From NCBI RefSeq assembly GCF_900102525.1, contig NZ_FNBZ01000012.1, positions 1 through 60,168 on the forward strand: a stretch of 60,168 nucleotides of DNA, read 5' to 3'. A program made the translations under genes and the position numbers. Of this stretch, positions 27,273 to 35,797 are shown piece after piece. Position 1 is the first letter of the stretch, and each line of letters begins with the position of its first letter. The notes beneath the pieces were generated by a model. It was not told the DNA's origin and made no database searches. It saw only the letters and a program-made list of their open reading frames with translations. Origin of the DNA: Allobosea robiniae (lineage in GTDB: Bacteria > Pseudomonadota > Alphaproteobacteria > Rhizobiales > Beijerinckiaceae).

Positions 27273-27278
27273 GCAGAG

Positions 27279-27758
27279 CTAGGCTTGCGCCGGGCGCTCG
27301 CCACCAGCGCCGCGCCCGGCGATCAGCCAGTAGACGAAGCCCGTCGCCGCACCGACCAGGAAGAGCCCGGAGATGATCTGGATCTCGGCCGTGCTCGGCG
27401 CGCGCGACAGCCTGAGCATGGCAAGCGGCAGCAGCGCGGCGAGCAGACCGGTGAAGCCGCTTTGGAGCAACCCGCTGCGCAGGCGAAACAGTTCCGAACC
27501 GACGGCGACCAGCACGACCGGCGCGACGATGATCGCAAGCCCCAGCCGGGCGATCAGGGCAAAGGCCGCCTGCGCGGCCGGCCCCGGATCGACGCCGCTT
27601 TCGGCGAGCCCGAACAGGATGTCGACGAGCCGCTCGATACCGCCGCCGATCAGCATCGCCACGGCCGGCGAAGCGAAGCTCGCCACGCCCAGGAAGAACA
27701 CGCCTGCCCCCATTGCAACGAGGCAGGCGAACGGAATCAGAACAATCCAGCGCAGCAA
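27279..27758 (-). CDS. hypothetical membrane protein
   Basis: A 159-residue protein with about four hydrophobic segments (MLRWIVLIPFACLVAMGAGV at the N-terminus, LGLAIIVAPVVLVAVGSELF in the middle, ISGLFLVGAATGFVYWLIAG near the end). I do not recognise the family with certainty. It starts 3 bases after the rlmN stop, so the two genes are almost certainly co-transcribed. Convergent with ggt. Confidence 0.75.
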   Translation of the reverse strand: MLRWIVLIPFACLVAMGAGVFFLGVASFASPAVAMLIGGGIERLVDILFGLAESGVDPGPAAQAAFALIARLGLAIIVAPVVLVAVGSELFRLRSGLLQSGFTGLLAALLPLAMLRLSRAPSTAEIQIISGLFLVGAATGFVYWLIAGRGAGGERPAQA

Positions 27759-27761
27759 GGC

Positions 27762-28988
27762 TTATTCCGCCGCCACGGCCGGCGCGTCGGCCTGCGCCTC
27801 GTCCAGCATCAATCGGGCGCGGGCGGAGAGCTTCTCGGTCTCGCTCTTGAGCTGGCCGCAGGCGGCGAGGATGTCGCGCCCGCGCGGCGTGCGCACCGGC
27901 GAGGCATAGCCGGCACGGAAGACGATCTCGGAGAAGCGCTCGATCCGGTCCCAGTCGGAGCACTCGTATTTCGTGCCGGGCCAGGGATTGAACGGGATCA
28001 GGTTGATCTTGGCCGGAATGCCCTTGAGCAGGCGGACGAGCTCACGCGCCTCGGCGTCGGAATCGTTCACGCCCTTCAGCATGACGTACTCGAAGGTGAT
28101 ACGCTTCGCGTTCGAGAGGCCGGGATAATTCCGGCAGGCCTCGAGCAGGTCCTTGATCGGATATTTCTTGTTGAGCGGCACCAGCTCGTTGCGCAGCTCG
28201 TCGCGCACCGCATGCAGCGAGATCGCCAGCATCGTGCCCATCTCCTCGCCGAGCGGGCCGATCTGCGGCACCACGCCCGAGGTCGAGACGGTGATGCGCC
28301 GGCGCCCGATCGACAGGCCCTGATCGTCGGTGATCACGCCGATCGCATCGCGCACGCCGTCGAAATTATAGAGCGGCTCGCCCATGCCCATGAAGACGAT
28401 GTTCGAGACGAAGCGCCCGCCATCATTCGGCACGAAGGCGCCGTCCGGTGCTGTCCGGTTCGGGAAATCGCCGAGCCGGTCGCGCGCCACCATCACCTGC
28501 GCGACGATCTCCTCGGTGGTGAGGTTGCGCACCAGGCGCTGGGTGCCGGTATGGCAGAAGGTGCAGGTCAGCGTGCAGCCGACCTGGCTGGAGACGCAGA
28601 GCGTGCCGCGATCGACCTCCGGGATATAGACGCATTCGATCTCGGCGCCGCGGTCATGCGGGCCGGTCGAGGGCATCCGCATCAGCCATTTGCGGGTGCC
28701 GTCGGTCGAGACCTGCTCGGCCGTGACGCTCGGCAGATCGAGCGAGAAATGTTCGGCGAGCTGCCCGCGTAAGCCCTTGCCGATCGTCGTCATCGCGTCG
28801 AAGTCGCGTACGCCGTAATGGTAGATCCAGTTCCAGAGCTGGCCGACGCGCATGCGCCGCTCCTTCTCGGGCACGCCGATCTCAGCCAGCGCCTCGGTCA
28901 GGCCGGCGCGGGTGCGCCCCACCAGCGAGGGGCGTCGCAAAACGGGTTCGGCCGCCGGAGCGGCGGTAGCGGGAACGGATGCGGTCAT
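27762..28988 (-). CDS. rlmN: 23S rRNA (adenine2503-C2)-methyltransferase RlmN
   Basis: A radical-SAM methyltransferase that methylates A2503 of 23S rRNA and A37 of some tRNAs. The 408-residue protein has the cluster-binding cysteines C138, C142 and C145 (CTLTCTFC) and the C-terminal methyl-carrying cysteine in DILAACGQLK. It is longer than E. coli RlmN because of an Ala/Pro-rich N-terminal extension of about 20 residues. The ATG at 28988 is preferred over an upstream ATG 63 bases away. Confidence 0.96.
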   Translation of the reverse strand: MTASVPATAAPAAEPVLRRPSLVGRTRAGLTEALAEIGVPEKERRMRVGQLWNWIYHYGVRDFDAMTTIGKGLRGQLAEHFSLDLPSVTAEQVSTDGTRKWLMRMPSTGPHDRGAEIECVYIPEVDRGTLCVSSQVGCTLTCTFCHTGTQRLVRNLTTEEIVAQVMVARDRLGDFPNRTAPDGAFVPNDGGRFVSNIVFMGMGEPLYNFDGVRDAIGVITDDQGLSIGRRRITVSTSGVVPQIGPLGEEMGTMLAISLHAVRDELRNELVPLNKKYPIKDLLEACRNYPGLSNAKRITFEYVMLKGVNDSDAEARELVRLLKGIPAKINLIPFNPWPGTKYECSDWDRIERFSEIVFRAGYASPVRTPRGRDILAACGQLKSETEKLSARARLMLDEAQADAPAVAAE

Positions 28989-29090
28989 CGGAGCTCTGTC
29001 GTCGCCCATCGGGGAAGGCGCGGGATTTCGCGGCTCCCTAGCACAAATCACAGAAAATCGGAAATTGCGCGATTCGAAGGCGGTATCCGC

Positions 29091-29513
29091 CTAATTCGCA
29101 TGCCCCTCGAACTGCGGGAGGTCGTCGGTGATCTCGTACCAGGGCGCCTTCGAGCCGACGAAGATGTGATGGTCGGGCCGAATACCCGGCGCATCGTCGA
29201 GCGTGCCCAGGGCGACATGGACATACGCCCCGTCGCGAACCACCGAAAACAACAGCGAGCCGCAGCGGCTGCAATGCGCGTTGTGATTGTCGGCTTCCCC
29301 GACGATCAGCAGGGCATCGGCCCCTGCGGTGACAGCGAGCTTGGCACGCTCGATCCCGGCGAAGGGCTTGAAGGCCGATCCGGTCGTGCGCCGGCATTGC
29401 GCGCAATGGCAATTGGCGGCGTAGCGGAAGGCATCTGCAACCTCGAATCGAGCCTGCCCGCAATAGCAGCGGCCCTTCAGCCGGCGTTCCGGTGCAGGAG
29501 CGGCCGAGGCCAT
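29091..29513 (-). CDS. GFA family zinc-binding protein
   Basis: A 140-residue protein of the glutathione-dependent formaldehyde-activating (GFA/Mss4-like) family. Zinc cysteines are visible in GRCYCGQARFE, NCHCAQCRRTTGS and HCSRCGSLLF, in the usual order. Members bind zinc and, in some cases, thiols such as glutathione, but most are uncharacterised; true formaldehyde-glutathione condensation is not implied. It lies just downstream of the IalB-like gene on the same strand, 13 bases apart. Confidence 0.9.
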   Translation of the reverse strand: MASAAPAPERRLKGRCYCGQARFEVADAFRYAANCHCAQCRRTTGSAFKPFAGIERAKLAVTAGADALLIVGEADNHNAHCSRCGSLLFSVVRDGAYVHVALGTLDDAPGIRPDHHIFVGSKAPWYEITDDLPQFEGHAN

Positions 29514-29526
29514 GGCCCGAAGCGCC

Positions 29527-30123
29527 TTACTTGCAGGCGTCCTCGGCCCGCTTCACGATCTGGCTGATGCCGGCGAGCGAATACTTGTCGCTGGTCGGGT
29601 TGCCGCGCTTGGAGGTGCCCTTGACCTCGAGTCCGGCGCCGCGGCGCAGCGCATCGAGCATGCGCGGCTCTTCGGCCGGGTTCTTCAGCCACATGTTCTG
29701 GCCCTTGGCGACCAGCGCGAAGCGCTCGCTGCCGATGATCGCCTGATGCTCGACCCCTTCCTTGAGGTCGAAATTCATGACGAAGCTGATCTCGTTGCGC
29801 ACGCCCTCGCCCGGCCGGCTCGAAACGAAAAGCAGGCCTTCGACATCCTTGAGATTGGCAGGCATGCGGGCCTCGGCCTTGGACAGGGCGTAGCAGACCT
29901 TGGAGCGGCCCTGCTGGGACGAGAACGCCTGCCATTTACCCGCGGTCTCGAGCAGCATGGCCTGGCCCTGGCCCGAGCTGGCCGCGGCAGCGGCAGGCTT
30001 CGGTTTGGCAGGCGCGGCCTGCGCCGGAAGGGCGGCAGCGCCGAAGACGCCAGCCATCAGGCAGAGCGCGAGGGCGGAGCGGGAAGGAGCGGCGTCGCGG
30101 ATGCGGAGGAACGAGCTGATCAT
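29527..30123 (-). CDS. invasion-associated locus B (IalB) family protein
   Basis: A 198-residue secreted protein: signal peptide ending near ALPAQA, a short Ala/Pro-rich linker, then an IalB-type domain with WQAFSSQQGRSKVCYALSK and the conserved FVMNFDLKEGVEHQAIIG region. A C-terminal cysteine may pair with the one in KVCYAL. In Bartonella the family name comes from erythrocyte invasion, but homologues are general in alphaproteobacteria with no known role. An AT-rich promoter region lies upstream. Confidence 0.85.
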   Translation of the reverse strand: MISSFLRIRDAAPSRSALALCLMAGVFGAAALPAQAAPAKPKPAAAAASSGQGQAMLLETAGKWQAFSSQQGRSKVCYALSKAEARMPANLKDVEGLLFVSSRPGEGVRNEISFVMNFDLKEGVEHQAIIGSERFALVAKGQNMWLKNPAEEPRMLDALRRGAGLEVKGTSKRGNPTSDKYSLAGISQIVKRAEDACK

Positions 30124-30306
30124 GGACCGCCATCAGTCACTAAAAATCTTAATACCGCGTTTACCACCTGTTGATCGGGCGGATCGCGCGGACGGCGGCA
30201 TAGAGTGTCACGATCCTGGCGAAAATACGAATGGCGGCAGGCCGGTTCCGTGCCGCTTGCAGTCATGCCAGAATCGGGACCGGTAACGGCGAATGGCGGA
30301 TCGACG

Positions 30307-31281
30307 ATGAAAGCCCTGCTTTGCGAACATCACGGCCCTGCCGAGGACCTGGCGATCCGCGATCTGCCCGATCCGGAACCAGGCCCCGGCGAGGTCGTCG
30401 TCGCCGTGAAGGCCGCCGCCCTCAACTTCTTCGACACGCTGATCATCCAGGGCCGCTACCAGACCAGGCCGGCCTTCCCCTTCTCGCCAGCGGCCGAATG
30501 CGCTGGCACCATCAGCGCCGTCGGCGAAGGCGTGACCGGCTGGCAAATTGGCGAACGCGTCGCGGCCTGGCTCGGCTACGGCGCTGCACGCGAAAAGGTC
30601 GCGGTCTCCGCCGATCAGATCATCCGCATTCCCGAGCGGCTCGACGATGCGCAGGCGGCCGGCCTCTTTGTCACCTATGGCACCGCGATGCACGGCCTGA
30701 TCCAGCGCGCCGGCCTCAAGCCCGGCGAGCGGCTCGCCGTCCTCGGAGCTTCCGGTGGAGCGGGGCTCGCCGCGGTCGAGATCGGCGCTTTGCTCGGCGC
30801 CCATGTCATCGCCTGCGCCTCCTTGCCCGACAAGCTTGCGCTCGCCCGCGAGCACGGCGCGCAGGAGGAGATCGACTATGCGCAGGGCGACATTCGGGCC
30901 GAACTGAAGAGGCTCACCGAAGGCCGCGGCGTCGACGTGCTCTACGACACCGTCGGTGGCGAGCTGGCTGAGCCGGCCTTGCGTTCGATGGCCTGGGAAG
31001 GGCGCTATCTCGTCGTCGGCTTCGCCGGTGGCGAGATCCCGAAGATTCCGCTCAACCTGCTTTTGCTGAAAGGCTGCGACCTGCGCGGCGTATTCTGGGG
31101 GCAGTTCGTCGCACGCGAGTCGGCCGCCCATCGCCGTAACATGGAACGCCTGCTGGACTGGGCGGCGAACGGCCATATCCGCGCCCATGTCCATGCCAGG
31201 ATCCCGCTCGAACGCTGGACCGAGGCCTATGCGCTGATCGCCGACCGCAAGGCGAAGGGCAAGATCGTGCTGACGCTGTGA
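30307..31281 (+). CDS. NADPH:quinone reductase-like MDR oxidoreductase
   Basis: A zinc-free medium-chain dehydrogenase/reductase of 324 residues with the quinone reductase pattern: ALNFFDTLIIQGRYQ at the N-terminus, the cofactor loop LGASGGAGLAAVEIG, and no zinc cysteines. The likely reaction is NADPH-dependent reduction of quinones or activated alkenes; the substrate is unknown. The ATG at 30307 (MKALLCEHHGPAEDL) is the family start. Divergent from the IalB-like gene and convergent with the YkvA-type gene. Confidence 0.9.
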   Translation: MKALLCEHHGPAEDLAIRDLPDPEPGPGEVVVAVKAAALNFFDTLIIQGRYQTRPAFPFSPAAECAGTISAVGEGVTGWQIGERVAAWLGYGAAREKVAVSADQIIRIPERLDDAQAAGLFVTYGTAMHGLIQRAGLKPGERLAVLGASGGAGLAAVEIGALLGAHVIACASLPDKLALAREHGAQEEIDYAQGDIRAELKRLTEGRGVDVLYDTVGGELAEPALRSMAWEGRYLVVGFAGGEIPKIPLNLLLLKGCDLRGVFWGQFVARESAAHRRNMERLLDWAANGHIRAHVHARIPLERWTEAYALIADRKAKGKIVLTL

Positions 31282-31288
31282 CGGAGCC

Positions 31289-31663
31289 TCAGAGCTCCGC
31301 CAGCGCCTGCTTCGCCCGCTCGCGATGCTCGGGTGTGATCGAGCCGGCGACGGCCGCGATGGCAGCCGCGATCACCGCTGCGTCATCGGTGAAGCCGAGC
31401 AGTGGCATGATGTCGGGAATGGCATCGACCGGCAGCACGAAATAGCCGAGCGCGGCGAGCAGCGTCATCCGCACGCGTCGCGGCGTCGCCGGATCGCGCG
31501 CGCAGAACCACGCCGCCAGCAGATCCCCGGCAAACGGAATGCGCTTCGCGACGCGCTTCAGCCGGGCCATGAAATCGGACCCGAACTTCGCCTCGTCGCG
31601 CAGGCTCTTGCGGATCGCCTCGATCTCCTCGCGGCTGAAGCTTGCGCTGAACCCCTCGCTCAT
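31289..31663 (-). CDS. YkvA/DUF1232 family protein
   Basis: A 124-residue protein with the DUF1232 signature ALGYFVLPVDAIPDIMPLLGFTDDA, where an amphipathic helix precedes the conserved DxIPD turn. Family members are small membrane-associated proteins of unknown function. The ATG at 31663 (MSEGFSASFSREEIEA) is preferred; the longer frame reads into the region upstream. Only 7 bases separate it from the convergent oxidoreductase gene. Confidence 0.87.
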   Translation of the reverse strand: MSEGFSASFSREEIEAIRKSLRDEAKFGSDFMARLKRVAKRIPFAGDLLAAWFCARDPATPRRVRMTLLAALGYFVLPVDAIPDIMPLLGFTDDAAVIAAAIAAVAGSITPEHRERAKQALAEL

Positions 31664-31841
31664 CCCTGTCTCGCTCCTTTGCGTCCGATGACGCTCATCA
31701 TCGCGCGCTCCCTCGTGAGCCGCCATGTCGAAAGATGGCCCCGCCGCAATCCTGCACAAGAGGCCACCCGTAAAACCCGCTTGGAGCGGCACGAAACGCC
31801 CTCTAAACCGTCTTCAGAACACGATTGACGGGAAACGCGCC

Positions 31842-32627
31842 ATGAAACTCGACTCCTCCCTTGCTGCCGTCGTCACCGGCGGCGCCTCCGGCCTCGGCGA
31901 GGCGACCGCGCGCATGCTGGCGAGCGAGGGCGTCAAGGTCGCGCTGCTCGACCTCAACGCCGAGCGCGGCGAAGCGACCGCCAAGGAGATCGGCGGCGTC
32001 TTCGCCCATTGTGACGTCACCAGCGAGGCTTCGGTCGACGAGGCGCTCGCCAAGGCCCGCGCCGCCCATGGCGTCGCCCGCATCATCGTCAACTGCGCCG
32101 GCATCGCGCCCGGCCGCCGCGTCGTCTCGAAGAAGCGCGACACCGGCGAACTGATCGCGCATGACCTCGCAACCTTCGAGAAGGCGGTCGCGATCAATCT
32201 GACCGGCACCTTCCGGATCATCGCCAAATCGGCGGTCGCGCTGGCCGGGCTCGATCCGGTCACGGCCGATGGCGGCCGCGGCGTCATCATCTGCACGGCT
32301 TCGGTCGCGGCCGAGGACGGCCAGATCGGCCAGGCCGCCTACGGCGCCTCCAAGGCCGGCGTTGTCGGCCTGACGCTGCCGGTCGCGCGCGATCTCGCCG
32401 GCGTCGGCATCCGCATCGTCACGATCATGCCCGGCCTGTTCGAGACCCCGATGTTCGCCGGCCTCCCCGACGACGCCAAGGCCTCCCTCGCAGTCTCCGT
32501 GCCGCATCCCTCGCGCCTCGGCCGCCCGGCGGAATATGCGGCGCTCGCCCGCAGCATCATCGAGAACGACATGCTGAACGGCACCGCGATCCGCCTGGAC
32601 GGCGCGATCCGGCTGGCACCGAAATAG
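31842..32627 (+). CDS. SDR family 3-hydroxyacyl-CoA dehydrogenase-like protein
   Basis: A 261-residue short-chain dehydrogenase resembling type II 3-hydroxyacyl-CoA dehydrogenase (HSD10). The cofactor motif TGGASGLGEAT is near the N-terminus and is followed by the acidic residue in LLDLNAERGE that suggests NAD rather than NADP. The active-site Tyr-Lys lies in AAYGASKAGV. The characteristic insert VSKKRDTGELIAHDLATFEK supports the HSD10-like call. It may serve fatty-acid or branched-chain degradation. Its end lies 3 bases from the convergent RES toxin gene. Confidence 0.88.
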   Translation: MKLDSSLAAVVTGGASGLGEATARMLASEGVKVALLDLNAERGEATAKEIGGVFAHCDVTSEASVDEALAKARAAHGVARIIVNCAGIAPGRRVVSKKRDTGELIAHDLATFEKAVAINLTGTFRIIAKSAVALAGLDPVTADGGRGVIICTASVAAEDGQIGQAAYGASKAGVVGLTLPVARDLAGVGIRIVTIMPGLFETPMFAGLPDDAKASLAVSVPHPSRLGRPAEYAALARSIIENDMLNGTAIRLDGAIRLAPK

Positions 32628-32630
32628 GCT

Positions 32631-33344
32631 TCAGACGATCCGGAAAACCTCGCCGGCGCTGCGGTCCCGGTAGAGGTCCACCCGCTCGCCGTTCCAGTGA
32701 TAGTCGAGATGCCGCCCCTGCACTGGGTGGCCCGCACCATCGGGATAGAGCAACCCGGCGCATTCGCCGCCGGGACAGCGCACGCTGGGATAGACGATGC
32801 CGGCCGAGCCGATCGCCCGCAGAGCGATGCCGAGCGCCTGGCTCGCGGTATAGTCGGCGGGATCGAGCACCGCAGCGGCTTCGGCCTCGAGCGGCCTGAT
32901 ATCGTGAAGCTCCGCGTCGACCTCAAGCACGATCTCGCGGAATTGCGAGGTCCAGCCCGAGGGTTGCGTCGTCGCCAGCATGAAGCGGGCATGGTGGTGG
33001 ATCGTCTCCAGCAGCGCCACCTCGAAGCGGTCGCCGACATAGAGCACGCCGAAGCTGCCATCGCTGAAACGGCTCGGCCGGTCCGGGCTGACATGGGTGA
33101 AGGGCGCCATCAGCCAGCTCGCGCCCGGCCCCGAGACGCGCCGGTCGGCCGGTACGAGGTCGAGATTGCCGATCGTCTCCATCAGGCGCGGATTGGTCTT
33201 CTGCTCAGCCGCGATCAGGAGCGGCCAGTCGGCGGGGTCGGCGATATCCTCGAACAGGTCGATCGGCGGGAAGATGCTGCGGATGATCCGGACCGCCCCG
33301 CGCCATTCGATCTCCGCGATCGGCAGGCTCGCCGGATCGATCAC
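32631..33344 (-). CDS. RES domain toxin
   Basis: A 237-residue RES-domain protein, the toxin class that degrades NAD+ in RES/Xre modules. The core segment PSRFSDGSFGVLYVGDRFEVALLET carries the conserved Arg, and the Glu of the catalytic set. The N-terminus is longer than in minimal RES toxins. It overlaps the antitoxin gene by four bases, downstream of it, which is the usual order. NAD+ depletion is known for the family and inferred here. Confidence 0.88.
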   Translation of the reverse strand: MIDPASLPIAEIEWRGAVRIIRSIFPPIDLFEDIADPADWPLLIAAEQKTNPRLMETIGNLDLVPADRRVSGPGASWLMAPFTHVSPDRPSRFSDGSFGVLYVGDRFEVALLETIHHHARFMLATTQPSGWTSQFREIVLEVDAELHDIRPLEAEAAAVLDPADYTASQALGIALRAIGSAGIVYPSVRCPGGECAGLLYPDGAGHPVQGRHLDYHWNGERVDLYRDRSAGEVFRIV

Positions 33345-33754
33345 CAGGCGCCCCGCTCGGCATCGAGCAGGCGGCGCACCCGCATCAGGTCGGTCAGTTC
33401 GCCGCCGAGCATGACATCAACAGCCGATTTGCCGCCGAAATCAGCATTGGCCCGCTTGATCCAGTCATAGCCGCGCTGCGGCTCGGTGAAGATCAGGCGC
33501 AGCGCCTTGTGGATGCCCATCAGGTTCGAGAGCCGAGCCTTGCCGTCGCGCGAAATCCGGCCGATCTCGCCGGCTTTCCAGCGCCGGTAGCTCCTGACCG
33601 GCAGGTCGACCAGGACCGCGGCTTCCTCGTCGGTGATCCGCCAGAGCCGGAACAGGTTGACTGCGGCGCGAAACATCGCCGCCGCCTCGTCATCCGTGAT
33701 CGGATCGGGGACGAAATCGCGCTGGGCCGTCTCGATGCGCAGCAGGCCAGTCAT
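33341..33754 (-). CDS. Xre/MbcA/ParS-type antitoxin
   Basis: A 137-residue antitoxin with an N-terminal helix-turn-helix region (ITDEEAAVLVDLPVRSYRRW) and a C-terminal toxin-binding domain (FTEPQRGYDWIKRANADFGG then SAVDVMLGG), the standard layout of the MbcA/ParS/Xre family paired with RES toxins. The ATG at 33754 is preferred because a GGAGAG site precedes it by about 7 bases; another in-frame ATG occurs at 33769. A perfect palindrome upstream is the likely autoregulatory operator. Confidence 0.87.
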   Translation of the reverse strand: MTGLLRIETAQRDFVPDPITDDEAAAMFRAAVNLFRLWRITDEEAAVLVDLPVRSYRRWKAGEIGRISRDGKARLSNLMGIHKALRLIFTEPQRGYDWIKRANADFGGKSAVDVMLGGELTDLMRVRRLLDAERGAW

Positions 33755-33791
33755 GGCATTGCTCTCCATTTGGCATAAAATGGAGATAATA

Positions 33792-33805
33792 TTGCCAATT
33801 GGCAA
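33792..33805. promoter_or_regulatory. operator palindrome of the RES/Xre module
   Basis: The perfect 14-base palindrome TTGCCAATTGGCAA lies 38 bases upstream of the antitoxin start. A further half-site TTGGCA occurs at 33770-33775 between it and the gene, and the intervening sequence is AT-rich (ATTATCTCCATTTTAT on the minus strand), consistent with a promoter overlapped by the operator. Binding by the antitoxin is inferred. Confidence 0.6.
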
Positions 33806-33823
33806 GAGCAGCCAGAAACCCGG

Positions 33824-34462
33824 CTATTCCTCGGTCTTCGCCGGCTTGATCTCGTGCTTCAGAATCAACGGCGTCTGCGCCAGGGCGAAGATCATGGTCA
33901 GCGGCATTACGCCCCAGACCTTGAAAGCGACCCAGAAATCCTGGGTCTGGGTGCGCCAGACCACCTCATTGATGGCCGCCAGCACGAAGAAGAACAGCCC
34001 CCAGCGGAAGGTCAGCTTGCGCCAGCCCTCGGCATCGAGCTGCAGCACCGTCTCCAGCACCAGCGAGAGCAGCGAGCGCCCGAAGAACAGCCCACCGAGC
34101 AGCACCGAGCCGAACAGCGCGTTGACGATGGTCGGCTTGACCTTGATGAAGAAGGCGTCGTCCAGCGCCAGCGTCAAACCACCGAAGACGGTGACGACGA
34201 TCGCGTTCACGATCGCCATGCGCGGCAGATAGCCCATCAGCACCCGCGACAGCACCAGCGCCACAAGCGAAGCGGCGATGAAGATGCCGGTCGCGACGAA
34301 GATGCGCCGGTCCTCAGCCACGTGGAACAGCCGGTCACCGTAGGAATTGGCGAAGAAGAAGATCGCCAGCGGCCCGAATTCCAGCGCCAGCTTGAGCAAC
34401 GGGTTGACCGCCTTGCCCTTACCCGCCGCCTCGACTGGAACCTGCTGAGTCGTTTCGCTCAC
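33824..34462 (-). CDS. yciB: inner membrane septation protein YciB
   Basis: A 212-residue polytopic membrane protein of the YciB/IspA septation family, with about five helices and the conserved regions LEFGPLAIFFFANSY and VKPTIVNALFGSVLLGGLFFG. In enterobacteria and Shigella it is linked to cell-envelope maintenance and septation. It overlaps the ftsY stop by four bases, so the two are translationally coupled. Confidence 0.92.
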   Translation of the reverse strand: MSETTQQVPVEAAGKGKAVNPLLKLALEFGPLAIFFFANSYGDRLFHVAEDRRIFVATGIFIAASLVALVLSRVLMGYLPRMAIVNAIVVTVFGGLTLALDDAFFIKVKPTIVNALFGSVLLGGLFFGRSLLSLVLETVLQLDAEGWRKLTFRWGLFFFVLAAINEVVWRTQTQDFWVAFKVWGVMPLTMIFALAQTPLILKHEIKPAKTEE

Positions 34463-35727
34463 GCCGCTTCTCCCAATCCCGCCACGGCTCGCGCGAAATC
34501 GCGCGCCGAGAACGGCTCCAGGTCATCGACGCTTTCGCCGACGCCGATGAAATGCACGGGCAGGCCGAACTGCGCCGCCAGCGCCACCAGGATGCCGCCG
34601 CGCGCCGTGCCGTCGAGCTTGGTCATGACCAGCCCGGTCACGCCCGCCGTCTCGCGAAAGGCCTCGACCTGTGAAATCGCGTTCTGGCCGACGGTGGCGT
34701 CGAGTACGAGCAGGGCCGCATGCGGGGCGTTCGGGTCCTGCTTGCGAATGACGCGCACGACCTTGGCAAGCTCGTCCATCAGCCCTTGCTTGTTCTGCAA
34801 CCGGCCGGCGGTGTCGATCAGCAGCACATCGGTGCCATTGGCCTTGGCCTTCTGCAGCGCCTCGAAGGCGAGGCCCGAGGCATCGGCGCCCTGCTGGCCG
34901 TAGACGACCTCGGCCCCGGTGCGCTCGCCCCAGACCCGCAACTGCTCGATCGCCGCGGCGCGGAAGGTGTCGCCGGCCGCGAGCATCACGGATTTGCCCT
35001 CAGTGCGGAATTTCGCGGCGAGCTTGCCGATCGTCGTGGTCTTGCCGGAGCCATTGACCCCGACCATCAGCAGCACGAACGGCTTTTTCGTGGCGTCGAT
35101 CACCAGGGGCTGGGCGACGGGCAGGAGGATCGTCTCGACCTCGCGCGCCAGGATCGCCTTCACCTCGGACGGCTCGATCTGCTTGTCGTAGCGCCCGTCG
35201 CCGACCGCTTTGGCGATCTTGGCTGAGGTCGCAAGGCCGAGATCGGCCTGGATCAGGATGTCTTCCAGATCCTCCAGCGTGCCGGCATCGAGCTTTCGCT
35301 TGGTGAAGAGCTCGGTGATCCCCGTCGTCAGTGCCGAGGAGGTCCGCGACAGCCCCTCGGTCAATCGCCGCCACCAGCTCCGCTTCGGCTGCGGCGCAGG
35401 GACGGGAGCGGGCTCGGGAGCAACGATCGGCTCGGGCTGCGGAGCGACGGCAACGACAGGTTCCGGCTCGGGCTCCGCCGGAGGTGCAGCCTCCTCAACC
35501 GGAACAGGCGGCGCAACGGGTTCAGGGGTCACCGCCTCGACGACAACCGCTTCCGTCTCGACAGCCGGGGCAGGAGCGATCTCTTCGGCTTCCGGCTTCA
35601 GCTCCTCAACCGTCTCAACAACCTGCTCGGTCGCCGTCTCGGGCGCGGGCGCCGGTGTGGCCGCTTCCTCGTCGCGTCCGAACAGCCTCGAAAAGAAGCC
35701 GCGTTTCTTCGGTTCGGTCTCGCTCAT
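34459..35727 (-). CDS. ftsY: signal recognition particle receptor FtsY
   Basis: The SRP receptor GTPase that docks ribosome-nascent chain complexes at the membrane. The 422-residue protein has an N-terminal basic start (PKKRGFFSRLFGRDEE), a long acidic and Ala/Pro/Glu-rich A domain to about residue 120, and an intact NG domain with P-loop GVNGSGKTTTIGKLAAKF, DTAGRLQNK and TKLDGTARGG. The start at 35727 fits the amphipathic membrane-targeting segment. Coupled to yciB. Confidence 0.97.
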   Translation of the reverse strand: MSETEPKKRGFFSRLFGRDEEAATPAPAPETATEQVVETVEELKPEAEEIAPAPAVETEAVVVEAVTPEPVAPPVPVEEAAPPAEPEPEPVVAVAPQPEPIVAPEPAPVPAPQPKRSWWRRLTEGLSRTSSALTTGITELFTKRKLDAGTLEDLEDILIQADLGLATSAKIAKAVGDGRYDKQIEPSEVKAILAREVETILLPVAQPLVIDATKKPFVLLMVGVNGSGKTTTIGKLAAKFRTEGKSVMLAAGDTFRAAAIEQLRVWGERTGAEVVYGQQGADASGLAFEALQKAKANGTDVLLIDTAGRLQNKQGLMDELAKVVRVIRKQDPNAPHAALLVLDATVGQNAISQVEAFRETAGVTGLVMTKLDGTARGGILVALAAQFGLPVHFIGVGESVDDLEPFSARDFARAVAGLGEAA

Positions 35728-35797
35728 CGTCGTCCTGTCTTCGGTTCGGCAGGCATCTTCGGTTGCGCCGCCGGGCCGGGTTGGGTAGCGCAATGCC

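Noticed and set aside
30149..30165. CtrA-like TTAA-N7-TTTACC upstream of the IalB-like gene
   Set aside because: One mismatch in the second half and no inverted symmetry; much weaker than the box before ftsK.
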